Shown piece by piece: positions 7,380-15,314 of a DNA stretch of 64,000 nt; position 1 is the stretch's first letter; every line of letters starts with the position of its first letter. The notes under the pieces were generated by a model, which was not told where the DNA came from, searched no databases, and saw only the letters and a list, made by a program, of their open reading frames with translations. The translations under genes and the position numbers were made by a program. The stretch is from the NCBI RefSeq assembly GCF_001417735.1, contig NZ_BBUZ01000022.1:62001-126000 (forward strand), written 5' to 3'. Source of the DNA: Streptomyces sp. NBRC 110028. Its GTDB lineage: Bacteria > Actinomycetota > Actinomycetes > Streptomycetales > Streptomycetaceae.

Positions 7380-8381
7380 GTGCTCGACATCCATCAGTTA
7401 GCGGTCATAGCAGGCGTGGCGCGCGCGGGTTCCTACACCGCCGCCGCCGAATTACTGGGTTACACCCAGCCCGCCGTCAGCTACCGCATGCGCGCGCTGG
7501 AACGGACCATCGGCGTCCAGCTCGCGGTCCGGTCGGGGCGCGGGGTGCGGCTCACCCCGGCGGGCCGCCGGCTGGCCCAGCACGCCGAGGCGGTGCTGTC
7601 CGCGCTGGGGGCCGTCGAGGACGAGTTCCGTACGTACGCCGCCCACGCGCAGGGCACGGTGCGGGTGTCGGCGATCCACAGCGCCTGCGCCTCGCTGCTG
7701 CCCGGCACGGTGGCCCGGCTGCGGACCGTCCGGCCGGATGTGCAGATCGTCGTGGAGCGGGCCAGCTCCCCGGACGCCTACCGCTCGCTGCGGGACGGGA
7801 GGACGGACGTGGCCCTGGTGAGCGTCCGCGACGGCTGCCGCCCGGACGACCCCGGCCCCGATCCCGATGCCCCCGGCGCCGGGGCGCGGCCCGTCGTGCC
7901 CGAGGCCGAGGTGGTGGACCTGCCGCTGATCAGCGATCCGCGCTGTGTGCTGCTCCCGGCCGACCACCCGCTGGCCGATCTGCGGACCATTCCCCTCAGC
8001 GCGCTGGCCGACGAGGCCTGGGTGCTGGACGAGGACCGCGAGGAGTTCACCGCCGCCTGCGCCCGGGCGGGTTTCGAGCCCCGTACCGCCGCCATCACGA
8101 ACGACCCCGCCACCGCCCACGACATGGTGGCCCACGGCGTGGGCGCGGCCGTCACGGAGGGCTTGGCCCTGCCGCCGCACCCCGACCCACGGGTGGTGGC
8201 CCGCCCCCTCCGCGACTGGCCGCCGCGCCGCGTGCACGCCCTGCTGAGGGCGGAGACGCGGCGGGCCCCCGCCGTGGAGGCGCTGCTCACGGCCCTGCAG
8301 GAGGCGGTGGATGACCATCTCGCGACGGACGGCGACCCCGCCCCGTTACGGCTGGCGCGGGCGGCGAAGGCCGCGGGGTGA
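7380..8381 (+). CDS. LysR-family transcriptional regulator with three TTA codons
   Basis: 333 aa. The N-terminal winged helix-turn-helix covers residues 1-60 (LDIHQLAVIAG, SYTAAAELLGYTQPAVSYRMRALE), followed by a LysR substrate-binding domain with an internal Pro/Asp-rich insertion near 160-175 (DPGPDPDAPGAGARP). It is transcribed away from the terpenoid operon, the usual arrangement for a LysR activator. TTA leucine codons sit at 7398, 7452 and 8346; such codons need the bldA tRNA in Streptomyces and are typical of regulators of secondary metabolism. No Shine-Dalgarno precedes the GTG at 7380, so the mRNA may be leaderless. A pathway-specific activator is the likeliest role. Confidence 0.9.
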   Translation: MLDIHQLAVIAGVARAGSYTAAAELLGYTQPAVSYRMRALERTIGVQLAVRSGRGVRLTPAGRRLAQHAEAVLSALGAVEDEFRTYAAHAQGTVRVSAIHSACASLLPGTVARLRTVRPDVQIVVERASSPDAYRSLRDGRTDVALVSVRDGCRPDDPGPDPDAPGAGARPVVPEAEVVDLPLISDPRCVLLPADHPLADLRTIPLSALADEAWVLDEDREEFTAACARAGFEPRTAAITNDPATAHDMVAHGVGAAVTEGLALPPHPDPRVVARPLRDWPPRRVHALLRAETRRAPAVEALLTALQEAVDDHLATDGDPAPLRLARAAKAAG

Positions 8382-8405
8382 CGACGGGGTGACGGCGGGG
8401 CGCCG

Positions 8406-8531
8406 GGATGGGGTAAAGTAGATCTTGCAACGCCGCCCCGAGGGGCGGAAGTTGATGCGTCGGTCGTCTAAGGAAAGATACTCGTCTCCAAACGAGGGAT
8501 GTAGGTGCAAGGCCTGCTCGGCGCTCCATGA
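8406..8531. repeat. 126-bp direct repeat, copy 1
   Basis: Matches 9752-9877 at every position I compared except one (T at 8426, C at 9772). It contains a GGGGTAAAGTAGAT stretch with possible -10 hexamer TAAAGT, a 7-bp hairpin (8433-8448) and a tRNA-like cloverleaf (8457-8528). In copy 2 the same left end encodes the last residues and stop of the MerR-like gene, while copy 1 follows the LysR stop with no such gene. Confidence 0.95.
8457..8528 (+). ncRNA. tRNA(Trp)-like cloverleaf RNA, copy 1 (CCA anticodon, 6-nt loop)
   Basis: 72 nt fold into a full cloverleaf: acceptor 8457-8463 with 8518-8524 (7 pairs, two G-T), T8, D stem GTCT/AGAT with loop AAGGAA, anticodon stem CTCGT/ACGAG, T stem GTAGG/CCTGC with loop TGCAAGG, then T73 and an encoded CCA. 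The anticodon loop is CTCCAA, six nt, and reads CCA (Trp) after T33. Departures from a normal tRNA are the short anticodon loop, G at position 55, T as discriminator and a 4-nt variable region. It is bounded by a possible -10 (TAAAGT, 8414-8419) and a terminator. It may be an atypical tRNA, a tRNA-derived RNA or a pseudogene. Confidence 0.65.
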
Positions 8532-8565
8532 AAGATCCCTTCCCTGAGATCAGGGGAGGGATCTT
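8532..8565 (+). terminator. Rho-independent-type hairpin after tRNA-like copy 1
   Basis: A 16-bp stem (8532-8547 with 8550-8565, one T-G pair) and a 2-nt loop follow the CCA end by 3 nt. It would end the tRNA-like transcript and also lies downstream of the converging ATPase gene at 8612-9019. Confidence 0.85.
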
Positions 8566-8611
8566 CTGCGTGCGCGCGCCCTGTGCGCGAGGCCCTGTAC
8601 GGCCGGCGGGC

Positions 8612-9019
8612 TCAGCGCGAAAGGCTGACGTGGATCGTCTTGCCGCGCCCCCGGGTGATGGACACCTCACGGGCCAGGCGGCGGATCATGTGCCAGCCGA
8701 AGCCGCCGGTGCCGGTGTTCAGGTCGGGCGGACGGGCCCGGGGCACCGCCGGATTCGGATCGCTGACGGCGACGGTGACCCTGTCGGCGTCGGCGGAGAG
8801 TTCGAGGGTGTACCGGCCGCCCCCGTGGCGCAGCGCGTTGGTGGCCAGCTCGGACACCACGAGGAGGATGGCGTCGGCCACGTCCGGCTCCGGAGGCGGC
8901 GTGAGCCCCTTGGTGAAGGCCCGGGTGACGGCGCGCGTGCGGTGAATGCCGCCAAAGCTGTCCCCCCGCACCACGGTCGAGGCCGTAGCCGAAGCGTTGG
9001 CGATCTTCGTGCCGTTCAT
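8612..9019 (-). CDS. RsbW-like ATP-binding (HATPase_c) regulatory protein
   Basis: 135 aa from the ATG at 9019, which has a good AGGGG ribosome site; a longer in-frame start at 9091 lacks one. It is a single GHKL ATPase domain: N box VSELATNALRHGG, G1-like VAVSDPNP, and G2-like GTGGFGWHMIRRL. There is no dimerisation helix or phosphoacceptor His, so it is not a sensor kinase. Streptomyces encode many such small anti-sigma-factor or anti-anti-sigma-kinase homologs, most uncharacterised. It converges on the tRNA-like copy 1 and is divergent from the MerR-like gene. The G1 box has Asn where Gly is common. Partner unknown. Confidence 0.88.
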   Translation of the reverse strand: MNGTKIANASATASTVVRGDSFGGIHRTRAVTRAFTKGLTPPPEPDVADAILLVVSELATNALRHGGGRYTLELSADADRVTVAVSDPNPAVPRARPPDLNTGTGGFGWHMIRRLAREVSITRGRGKTIHVSLSR

Positions 9020-9455
9020 GCGCGTACACCCCTGGTTACATCGGATATTCCGCTTTGCAGAAGCTCGCCTGCCCGCTCTGCCGCCCGGCACGCTCTGCCG
9101 GCGTCAACGCTGACGGAAATCTGTCGTGACGACTGTAGACATGGCGGGCTCGCGGGAGTTAGATTCTCTGTCGTAGTCACGACGCCCCGATGAGGGCACA
9201 GCAGACATCGACGACAAGGAGGCCGACACCATCAGGATCGCCCGGGCGAGGAGTTGAGTCCGCTCGGGTACCGCAGGCCCCGGAAGGGAAGGTGGTCCCC
9301 GGTCAGTTATCCGCGATCCCCGCACACCTGTCCTCACAGACGGGTCCGCGGAAAATGGTGTTGAACCCCTCGGGGCCCTGGAGCCGTTTCGGCGCCAGGG
9401 CCCCTCGACGCGCGACCGATGTGACGTGACCGACGACAGGGAAGATGAGGTGTCG
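9020..9455. promoter_or_regulatory. Intergenic region with a large hairpin before the MerR-like gene
   Basis: No gene is supported here. A long hairpin sits 52 bp before the MerR-like start: GGGGCCCTGG (9372-9381) pairs with CCAGGGCCCC (9395-9404), and GCCG/CGGC continue the stem around a TTT loop with one A-G mismatch. No T-run follows, so it could be an attenuator, an mRNA stabiliser or a GC-type terminator. The left part should hold the ATPase promoter. Confidence 0.5.
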
Positions 9456-9767
9456 ATGGCCGAAGAAAAACAGCACAGCCGGCTCGACGATGATGACTAC
9501 CCCGCCTTCACCATGGGCCGTGCCGCCGATCTGCTCGGCGCCACACCGGCCTTCCTGCGGGCCATCGGCGAAGCCGGTCTGATCACGCCGCTGCGCTCGG
9601 AGGGCGGCCACCGCCGCTACTCGCGCCGGCAGCTACGGGTCGCCGCCCGCGCCCGCCGGCTGGTCGATCAGGGCACCCCGATCGACGCCGCATGCCGCAT
9701 CGTCGCCCTGGAAGATCAACTCGAAGAGGCCCGGCGCGTCAGCAACGAACCGGATGGGGTAAAGTAG
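9456..9767 (+). CDS. Small MerR-type helix-turn-helix protein
   Basis: 103 aa from the ATG at 9456 (GAGG 5 nt upstream); a GTG at 9426 is a less likely start. An acidic N-terminus (DDDDYPAF) precedes a MerR winged helix: MGRAADLLGATPAFLRAIGEAGLI, then GGHRRYSRRQLRVAARARRL, and a short helix (VALEDQLEEARR). There is no effector-binding domain, so it resembles BldC-like and stand-alone MerR HTH proteins of actinobacteria. Its last codons and TAG stop lie inside repeat copy 2, so the gene runs directly into the tRNA-like unit 35 bp later. DNA target is unknown. Confidence 0.88.
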   Translation: MAEEKQHSRLDDDDYPAFTMGRAADLLGATPAFLRAIGEAGLITPLRSEGGHRRYSRRQLRVAARARRLVDQGTPIDAACRIVALEDQLEEARRVSNEPDGVK

Positions 9768-9877
9768 ATCTCGCAACGCCGCCCCGAGGGGCGGAAGTTG
9801 ATGCGTCGGTCGTCTAAGGAAAGATACTCGTCTCCAAACGAGGGATGTAGGTGCAAGGCCTGCTCGGCGCTCCATGA
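9752..9877. repeat. 126-bp direct repeat, copy 2
   Basis: Second copy of the repeat at 8406-8531, offset 1346 bp, with one mismatch. It includes the 3' end of the MerR-like gene, the GC hairpin and the tRNA-like RNA. Recombination between the copies would delete the ATPase and MerR-like genes. Confidence 0.95.
9803..9874 (+). ncRNA. tRNA(Trp)-like cloverleaf RNA, copy 2
   Basis: Identical in sequence to 8457-8528, including the CTCCAA six-base anticodon loop, T discriminator and encoded CCA. It starts 35 bp after the MerR-like stop and has its own, unrelated terminator. Conservation of the whole RNA while the flanking terminators differ suggests either a recent duplication or selection on the RNA. 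Confidence 0.65.
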
Positions 9878-9880
9878 CGA

Positions 9881-9908
9881 AGGCCCCTCCTGGTTCCAGG
9901 AGGGGCCT
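9881..9908 (+). terminator. Terminator hairpin after tRNA-like copy 2
   Basis: A perfect 13-bp stem, AGGCCCCTCCTGG (9881-9893) with its complement at 9896-9908, and a TT loop. It also lies 29 bp past the stop of the converging DUF3533 gene and probably serves both strands. Confidence 0.88.
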
Positions 9909-9937
9909 CTTCACGTCCCCGCCCCGGTCGAGGGCGC

Positions 9938-10975
9938 TCATGAGGCCGGAGTCGCCCGGCCCGGGCGGCCGCCCGGATGGCGGCGGCGCCAGGTCCAGAA
10001 GACCGCGACGGAAACCAGCGACCAGCCCGCCAGCACCAGGAACGGGAAAGCGTGCTGGTGCCCGCCGAAGTAGACGGCGGTGTGCTGGGCGTTGACGGAC
10101 GCGCCCGGCGGAAGCCAGCGGCCCACCGTGCCGAGCGGGGACGGCAGCAGCGGCCAGGAGACGGCGCCGCCCGACGAGGGATTGCCGAGCAGGACCATCA
10201 GCCCCCAGGTGGGGATGAGCGCCCAGCGTCCGAACAGGACGTTGAACATGGAGAAGACCATCCCCGACGTGAACATGGTCAGGGCGAGGATCGCCCAGGA
10301 CCCGGCGAAGGGCAGATCCAGCGCGCCGAGCCCCCAGTCGACGATCGCGGCGATGACGAAGGCGCCGAGCATCGCGTACGCGGCGGTGAAGGCGATCCGC
10401 TCGGCCGGGTTCAGAGCGGCCGCGTTCACACTCAGCTGGACGGCGCCGAGGAAGCCCATGATCACCGCGGCCAGTGAGACGTAGAAGACCGCCAGACCCC
10501 GCGGATCGCCCGGCTGGAGCGGCTTCAGGTCCGTCACGGCGACGGGCACGCCCACCGTCCGGCCCACCGTCGTACCGGCCGAGGCGAGCACCTGGGCGAC
10601 GCCGGCGCCCGCCGCCGAGGACAGGCCCAGTTCGACGCCGCGGCCGCGCGTCCGCAGGACCCCGAAGACCTGCTGCTCCTCCACGGCCCAGCGGGCGCGG
10701 CCGTACGAAGGCTCCCAGCGCGGCCGCAGCGAGGCGTCCAGGGCCTTCTCCATCCCGGCGGTGAACCGCCGCGGCAGGGCGGCGCCCTGGTCGGCGCTCA
10801 CGACGGCGACGGGGATCCGGCGCGGGGTGGGGTTGGCGAAGGCGAAGGTGTACGAGCCCGCGAAGAGCCCCGCGCCCGCCGAGATGATCAGCACGATGAC
10901 CGAGGCCGGGAGGTACGGGCTGCGCTTGAACCGGGCCCACGGGGACCGGGCCCGCGGGGAGTCGTCGTCCGCCAT
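9938..10975 (-). CDS. DUF3533 / ABC-2-type membrane protein
   Basis: 345 aa from ATG at 10975. A first transmembrane segment (about 20-42) is followed by an extracytoplasmic stretch of about 130 residues (IPVAVVSADQG onward) and then five or six hydrophobic helices, ending in a basic Pro/Gly tail. This is the YhgE/Pip-like or DUF3533 layout, related to ABC-2 permeases and small-molecule or cell-wall export systems, but no ATPase gene adjoins it. It is divergent from hrpA across 111 bp. Function is not established. Confidence 0.82.
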   Translation of the reverse strand: MADDDSPRARSPWARFKRSPYLPASVIVLIISAGAGLFAGSYTFAFANPTPRRIPVAVVSADQGAALPRRFTAGMEKALDASLRPRWEPSYGRARWAVEEQQVFGVLRTRGRGVELGLSSAAGAGVAQVLASAGTTVGRTVGVPVAVTDLKPLQPGDPRGLAVFYVSLAAVIMGFLGAVQLSVNAAALNPAERIAFTAAYAMLGAFVIAAIVDWGLGALDLPFAGSWAILALTMFTSGMVFSMFNVLFGRWALIPTWGLMVLLGNPSSGGAVSWPLLPSPLGTVGRWLPPGASVNAQHTAVYFGGHQHAFPFLVLAGWSLVSVAVFWTWRRRHPGGRPGRATPAS

Positions 10976-11086
10976 GCACGTAACGCTAGAACGGACAAAC
11001 CCGACATACGGCACGACGTGGCCCGGACAACACCCGGGGGAAATGGTTCGCCAGCCGTTTTGCCGAGGTGAGATCCTGGGGTCCGT

Positions 11087-14000
11087 ATGTCCACGACTCC
11101 TGCCCCCGCCCTGCCCGCCCTCCTGGAGCGGCTCCCCGAGCTGATGCTGCGCGACCAGCAGCGGCTGGGCCGCCGGCTCGACGGCGCCCGCCGGATCCGC
11201 AAGCCCGAGGCCCGTGCGGCCGTCCTCGGCGAGATCGCCGAGGACGTCGAGCGGGCGGAAGCGCGGGTCGCGAGCCGCCGCGCCGCCGTACCGGACGTCA
11301 CCTATCCGCAAGAGCTGCCGGTCAGCCAGAAGAAGGACGACATCCTCGCGGCCGTCCGCGATCACCAGGTGGTGATCGTCGCGGGCGAGACCGGCTCCGG
11401 GAAAACGACGCAGATCCCCAAGATCTGCATGGAGCTGGGCCGGGGCGTCAAAGGACTCATCGGTCATACGCAGCCCCGCCGGATCGCCGCCCGCACCGTG
11501 GCAGAGCGCATCGCGGACGAGATCGGGACCCCGCTCGGCGAGTCGGTCGGCTGGAAGGTCCGCTTCACCGACCAGGTGAGCCCGGACACCCACATCAAAC
11601 TGATGACGGACGGCATCCTGCTGGCCGAGATCCAGACCGACCGCGAGCTGCGCCAGTACGACACGATCATCATCGACGAGGCCCATGAGCGCAGCCTCAA
11701 CATCGACTTCCTGCTCGGCTATCTGGCCCAGCTCCTCCCCCGCCGCCCCGACCTCAAGGTCGTGATCACCTCCGCGACCATCGACCCGGAGCGCTTCTCC
11801 CGCCACTTCGGGGACGCGCCGATCGTCGAGGTCAGCGGGCGGACGTACCCGGTCGAGGTGCGCTACCGGCCGCTGCTGGAGGAGGGCGGCGAGGACAGCG
11901 ACCGGGACCAGATCACCGCCATCTGCGACGCGGTGGACGAGCTGCAGGCCGAGGGCCCCGGCGACATCCTGGTCTTCCTCTCCGGTGAGCGGGAGATCCG
12001 GGACACCGCCGACGCGCTGAACAAGAAGCAGCTGAGGTCCACCGAGGTGCTGCCGCTGTACGCGCGGCTGTCGCACGCCGAGCAGCACCGGGTCTTCCAA
12101 CGACACAGCGGCCGCCGGATCGTGCTGGCCACGAACGTCGCGGAGACCTCGCTGACCGTCCCCGGCATCCGGTACGTGATCGACCCGGGCACGGCCAGGA
12201 TCTCCCGCTACAGCCATCGCACCAAGGTCCAGCGGCTGCCCATCGAGCCGGTCTCCCAGGCCAGCGCCAACCAGCGCAAGGGCCGCTGCGGCCGGACCAG
12301 CGACGGCATCTGCGTCCGGCTGTACTCCGAGGACGACTTCCTCACCCGCCCGGAGTTCACTGACGCCGAGATCCTCCGTACCAACCTGGCCTCCGTCATC
12401 CTCCAGATGACCGCGGCGGGGCTCGGCGACATCGAGAAGTTCCCGTTCATCGACCCGCCGGACCGGCGCAACATCAAGGACGGCGTGCAGCTCCTGGAGG
12501 AGCTGCACGCGCTGGACGGCAAGCAGAAGGACCCGCGCAAGCGGCTCACCCAGGTCGGCCGGAAGCTGGCCCAGCTGCCGGTGGACCCGCGGCTGGCCCG
12601 GATGGTGCTGGAGGCGGACCGCAACGGCTGCGTCCGCGAGGTCATGGTGATCGCGGCGGCGCTGTCCATCCAGGACCCGCGCGAGCGCCCCTCCGACAAG
12701 CAGCAGCAGGCCGATCAGCAGCACGCCAGGTTCAAGGACGAGTCGAGCGACTTCCTGGCCTTCCTCAACCTGTGGACGTACATCCGGGAGCGGCAGAAGG
12801 AGCTGTCCTCGTCCGCGTTCCGCCGCATGTGCCGCCACGAGTACCTGAACTACCTGCGGATACGCGAGTGGCAGGACATCTACAGCCAGCTGCGCACGGT
12901 CGCGAAGACCATGGACATCCAGCTGTCCGAGCAGGACGCGGCGCCGGACCACATCCACACCTCGCTGCTGTCCGGGCTGCTGTCGCACGTTGGCTTGAAA
13001 GAAACCGAGAAGAACGAGTACGTGGGCGCGCGCGGCGCCAAGTTCGCCGTCTTCCCCGGTTCGGCGCTGTTCAAGAAGCCACCGCGCTGGGTGATGTCGG
13101 CAGAGCTGGTCGAGACCTCCCGGCTGTGGGCGAGGGTCAACGCGAAAATCGAGCCGGAGTGGATCGAGCCGCTGGCCCAGCACCTGGTCAAGCGCACCTA
13201 CAGCGAGCCGCACTGGGAGCAGAAGCAGGCGGCGGTGATGGCCTACGAGCGGGTCACGCTGTACGGCGTGCCGATCGTCGCCCAGCGGAAGGTCAACTAC
13301 GGCCGGATCGACCCGGAGACGAGCCGGGACCTGTTCATCCGCAACGCCCTGGTCGAGGGCGACTGGCGCACCCACCACCAGTTCTTCCACGACAACCGGA
13401 AGCTGCTGGGCGAGGTGGAGGAGCTGGAGCACCGCGCCCGGCGCCGCGACATCCTGGTGGACGACGAGACGCTGTTCGACTTCTACGACCAGCGGATCCC
13501 GGAGCACGTGGTGTCGGGGGCACACTTCGACTCCTGGTGGAAGCACAAGTGCCGTGAAGGAGGGGCCGCGCCGGAGCTTCTCCACTTCGAGAAGTCGATG
13601 CTCATCAACGAGCGGGCGCAGGGCGTCTCCAAGGACGCGTATCCGGACTCCTGGCGCCAGGGGAAGCTCAAGTTCAAGGTGACGTACCAGTTCGAGCCGG
13701 GGGCGGACGCGGACGGCGTGACCGTCCACATCCCGCTCCAGGTGCTCAACCAGGTCACCCCGGACGGCTTCGACTGGCAGATCCCGGGGCTGCGCGAGGA
13801 CCTGGTCACCGAGCTGATCCGATCGCTGCCCAAGCCGGTGCGCCGCCACTACGTCCCGGCGCCGAACTTCGCCAGGCGCTTCCTGGACGGCGCCGTGCCG
13901 CTCCAGGAGCCGCTGACGGCCGCCCTGGGCCGGGAGCTGCACCGGATGGTGGGGGTGCGGATCGAACCGGAGGACTGGGACCCGGGCAGGGTCCCCGGCC

Positions 14001-15022
14001 ACCTGAAGATCACCTTCCGGGTGGTCGACGAGCGGCGCCGCAAGCTCGCCGAGGACAAGGACCTGGAAGCGCTCAAGCAGCGGCTGAAGCCGAAGACCCG
14101 GGCGGCGATCTCCAAGGCGTTCGAGTCCTCCAAGGAGGCCGTCGGCATCGAGCAGCGCGGCGGGCTGACCTCGTGGACGGTCGGCACGCTGCCGCGCACC
14201 TTCGAGACCCGCCGCGGCGGCCAGCCGGTCAAGGCGTATCCGGCGCTGGTGGACGAGGGCGCGTCGGTGGCGCTGCGGCTCTTCGACACCGAGCCCGAGC
14301 AGCGGCAGGCGATGTGGCGGGGCACCCGGCGGCTGATCCTGCTCCAGCTGCCGTCCAACCCGGCGAAGTTCGCGCAGGGGAAGCTGTCCAACCAGGCCAA
14401 GCTGGCGCTCTCCAGCAGCCCGCACGGCAGCATCGCGGCGCTCTTCGAGGACTGTGTGTCCGCCTCCGCCGACCGGCTCATCACGGCGCGCGGCGGCCCG
14501 GCGTGGGACGAGGAATCGTTCCGCAAGCTCTTCGACGCGGTACGGGCCGACATCGCGGACGCCACGCTGGACACCGTCCGGAAGGTCCAGGAGGTGCTGG
14601 CGGCCTGGCAGGCGTGTGAGCGCCGGCTGAAGGGCATCAAGAGCCCGGTGCTGCTGCCGTCCCTCGCGGACGTCCGGGAACAGCTCTCGGAGCTGATGAA
14701 GCCGGGCTTCGTGACCGCGCACGGGGTACGCCGCCTGCCGGACCTCATGCGCTATCTGGTGGCCGTGGACCGCCGGCTCCAGCAGCTCCCCACCAACGCC
14801 GAGCGGGACCGCACCCGGATGGCGAAGGTCAAGGAGATGCGGGACGAGTACGCCTGGCTGCTGGAGCAGTTCCCGGCGGGCCGCCCGGTGCCCCCGGAGG
14901 CGCTGGAGATCCGCTGGATGATCGAGGAGCTGCGGGTCAGCTACTTCGCGCACGCCCTGGGCACGGCCTATCCGGTCTCCGACAAGCGCATCGTGAAGGC
15001 CATCGACGCGGTCGCGCCGTAG
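11087..15022 (+). CDS. hrpA: ATP-dependent RNA helicase HrpA (DEAH box)
   Basis: 1311 aa, the normal length for HrpA. Motif I GETGSGKTT lies near residue 103, DEAH (IIIDEAHERSLN) near 196, motif III TSATID, motif VI QRKGRCGR, then the HA2/OB-fold region and the long HrpA-specific C-terminal domain (SWRQGKLKFKVTYQFEPG region onward). HrpA unwinds RNA and in bacteria has been tied to mRNA processing and rescue of stalled ribosomes. ATG at 11087 has GAGGTGA/TGGGG upstream. The antisense strand is open for long stretches, but that is a GC-bias artefact. Confidence 0.97.
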   Translation: MSTTPAPALPALLERLPELMLRDQQRLGRRLDGARRIRKPEARAAVLGEIAEDVERAEARVASRRAAVPDVTYPQELPVSQKKDDILAAVRDHQVVIVAGETGSGKTTQIPKICMELGRGVKGLIGHTQPRRIAARTVAERIADEIGTPLGESVGWKVRFTDQVSPDTHIKLMTDGILLAEIQTDRELRQYDTIIIDEAHERSLNIDFLLGYLAQLLPRRPDLKVVITSATIDPERFSRHFGDAPIVEVSGRTYPVEVRYRPLLEEGGEDSDRDQITAICDAVDELQAEGPGDILVFLSGEREIRDTADALNKKQLRSTEVLPLYARLSHAEQHRVFQRHSGRRIVLATNVAETSLTVPGIRYVIDPGTARISRYSHRTKVQRLPIEPVSQASANQRKGRCGRTSDGICVRLYSEDDFLTRPEFTDAEILRTNLASVILQMTAAGLGDIEKFPFIDPPDRRNIKDGVQLLEELHALDGKQKDPRKRLTQVGRKLAQLPVDPRLARMVLEADRNGCVREVMVIAAALSIQDPRERPSDKQQQADQQHARFKDESSDFLAFLNLWTYIRERQKELSSSAFRRMCRHEYLNYLRIREWQDIYSQLRTVAKTMDIQLSEQDAAPDHIHTSLLSGLLSHVGLKETEKNEYVGARGAKFAVFPGSALFKKPPRWVMSAELVETSRLWARVNAKIEPEWIEPLAQHLVKRTYSEPHWEQKQAAVMAYERVTLYGVPIVAQRKVNYGRIDPETSRDLFIRNALVEGDWRTHHQFFHDNRKLLGEVEELEHRARRRDILVDDETLFDFYDQRIPEHVVSGAHFDSWWKHKCREGGAAPELLHFEKSMLINERAQGVSKDAYPDSWRQGKLKFKVTYQFEPGADADGVTVHIPLQVLNQVTPDGFDWQIPGLREDLVTELIRSLPKPVRRHYVPAPNFARRFLDGAVPLQEPLTAALGRELHRMVGVRIEPEDWDPGRVPGHLKITFRVVDERRRKLAEDKDLEALKQRLKPKTRAAISKAFESSKEAVGIEQRGGLTSWTVGTLPRTFETRRGGQPVKAYPALVDEGASVALRLFDTEPEQRQAMWRGTRRLILLQLPSNPAKFAQGKLSNQAKLALSSSPHGSIAALFEDCVSASADRLITARGGPAWDEESFRKLFDAVRADIADATLDTVRKVQEVLAAWQACERRLKGIKSPVLLPSLADVREQLSELMKPGFVTAHGVRRLPDLMRYLVAVDRRLQQLPTNAERDRTRMAKVKEMRDEYAWLLEQFPAGRPVPPEALEIRWMIEELRVSYFAHALGTAYPVSDKRIVKAIDAVAP

Positions 15023-15154
15023 TGTCCTGGGCCCGTCCGGAGCCGCCGGGCGGGCCGGGCGGGCGCGAGTTCGACCGCACCCCCTGACCTGCTGTAGAGT
15101 CTGTGACGCACCACAGCGAGGCACACAGCCGACAGGCTGTGAGGCGTCACTGAT

Positions 15155-15229
15155 GGTCCTGTGGAGCAGTTTGGAGTGCTCGCCACCCTGTCAAGGTGGA
15201 GGCCGCGGGTTCAAATCCCGTCAGGACCG
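15155..15229 (+). tRNA. tRNA-Asp (GTC)
   Basis: 75 nt; acceptor GGTCCTG pairs with CAGGACC, discriminator G, anticodon stem CCACC/GGTGG around CTGTCAA with anticodon GTC, T loop TTCAAAT. CCA is not encoded. TAGAGT near 15095 fits the -10 of a Streptomyces tRNA promoter. Confidence 0.96.
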
Positions 15230-15240
15230 CACATACGCAC

Positions 15241-15276
15241 CGGAGGCCCGGATCCGCACAAGGATCCGGGCCTCCG
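15241..15276 (+). terminator. Terminator after tRNA-Asp
   Basis: A perfect 15-bp stem (15241-15255 with 15262-15276) and a 6-nt loop begin 11 bp past the tRNA; TCTT follows soon after. Confidence 0.9.
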
Positions 15277-15314
15277 GTCGTCTTGACGGCAGCCCGCGCC
15301 CGGCGGTACCCAGA

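Noticed and set aside
8457..8528. Calling the repeat RNA a normal tRNA-Trp gene
   Set aside because: Six-base anticodon loop, G55 and T73 depart from bacterial tRNA-Trp; reported as tRNA-like instead.
9938..15124. Very long open frame opposite hrpA (over 1300 codons) joined to the DUF3533 gene
   Set aside because: It is the mirror of hrpA caused by GC-rich third positions; the protein is low-complexity, Arg/Leu/Asp-rich and resembles no family. Only the part from 10975 to 9938 is a real gene.
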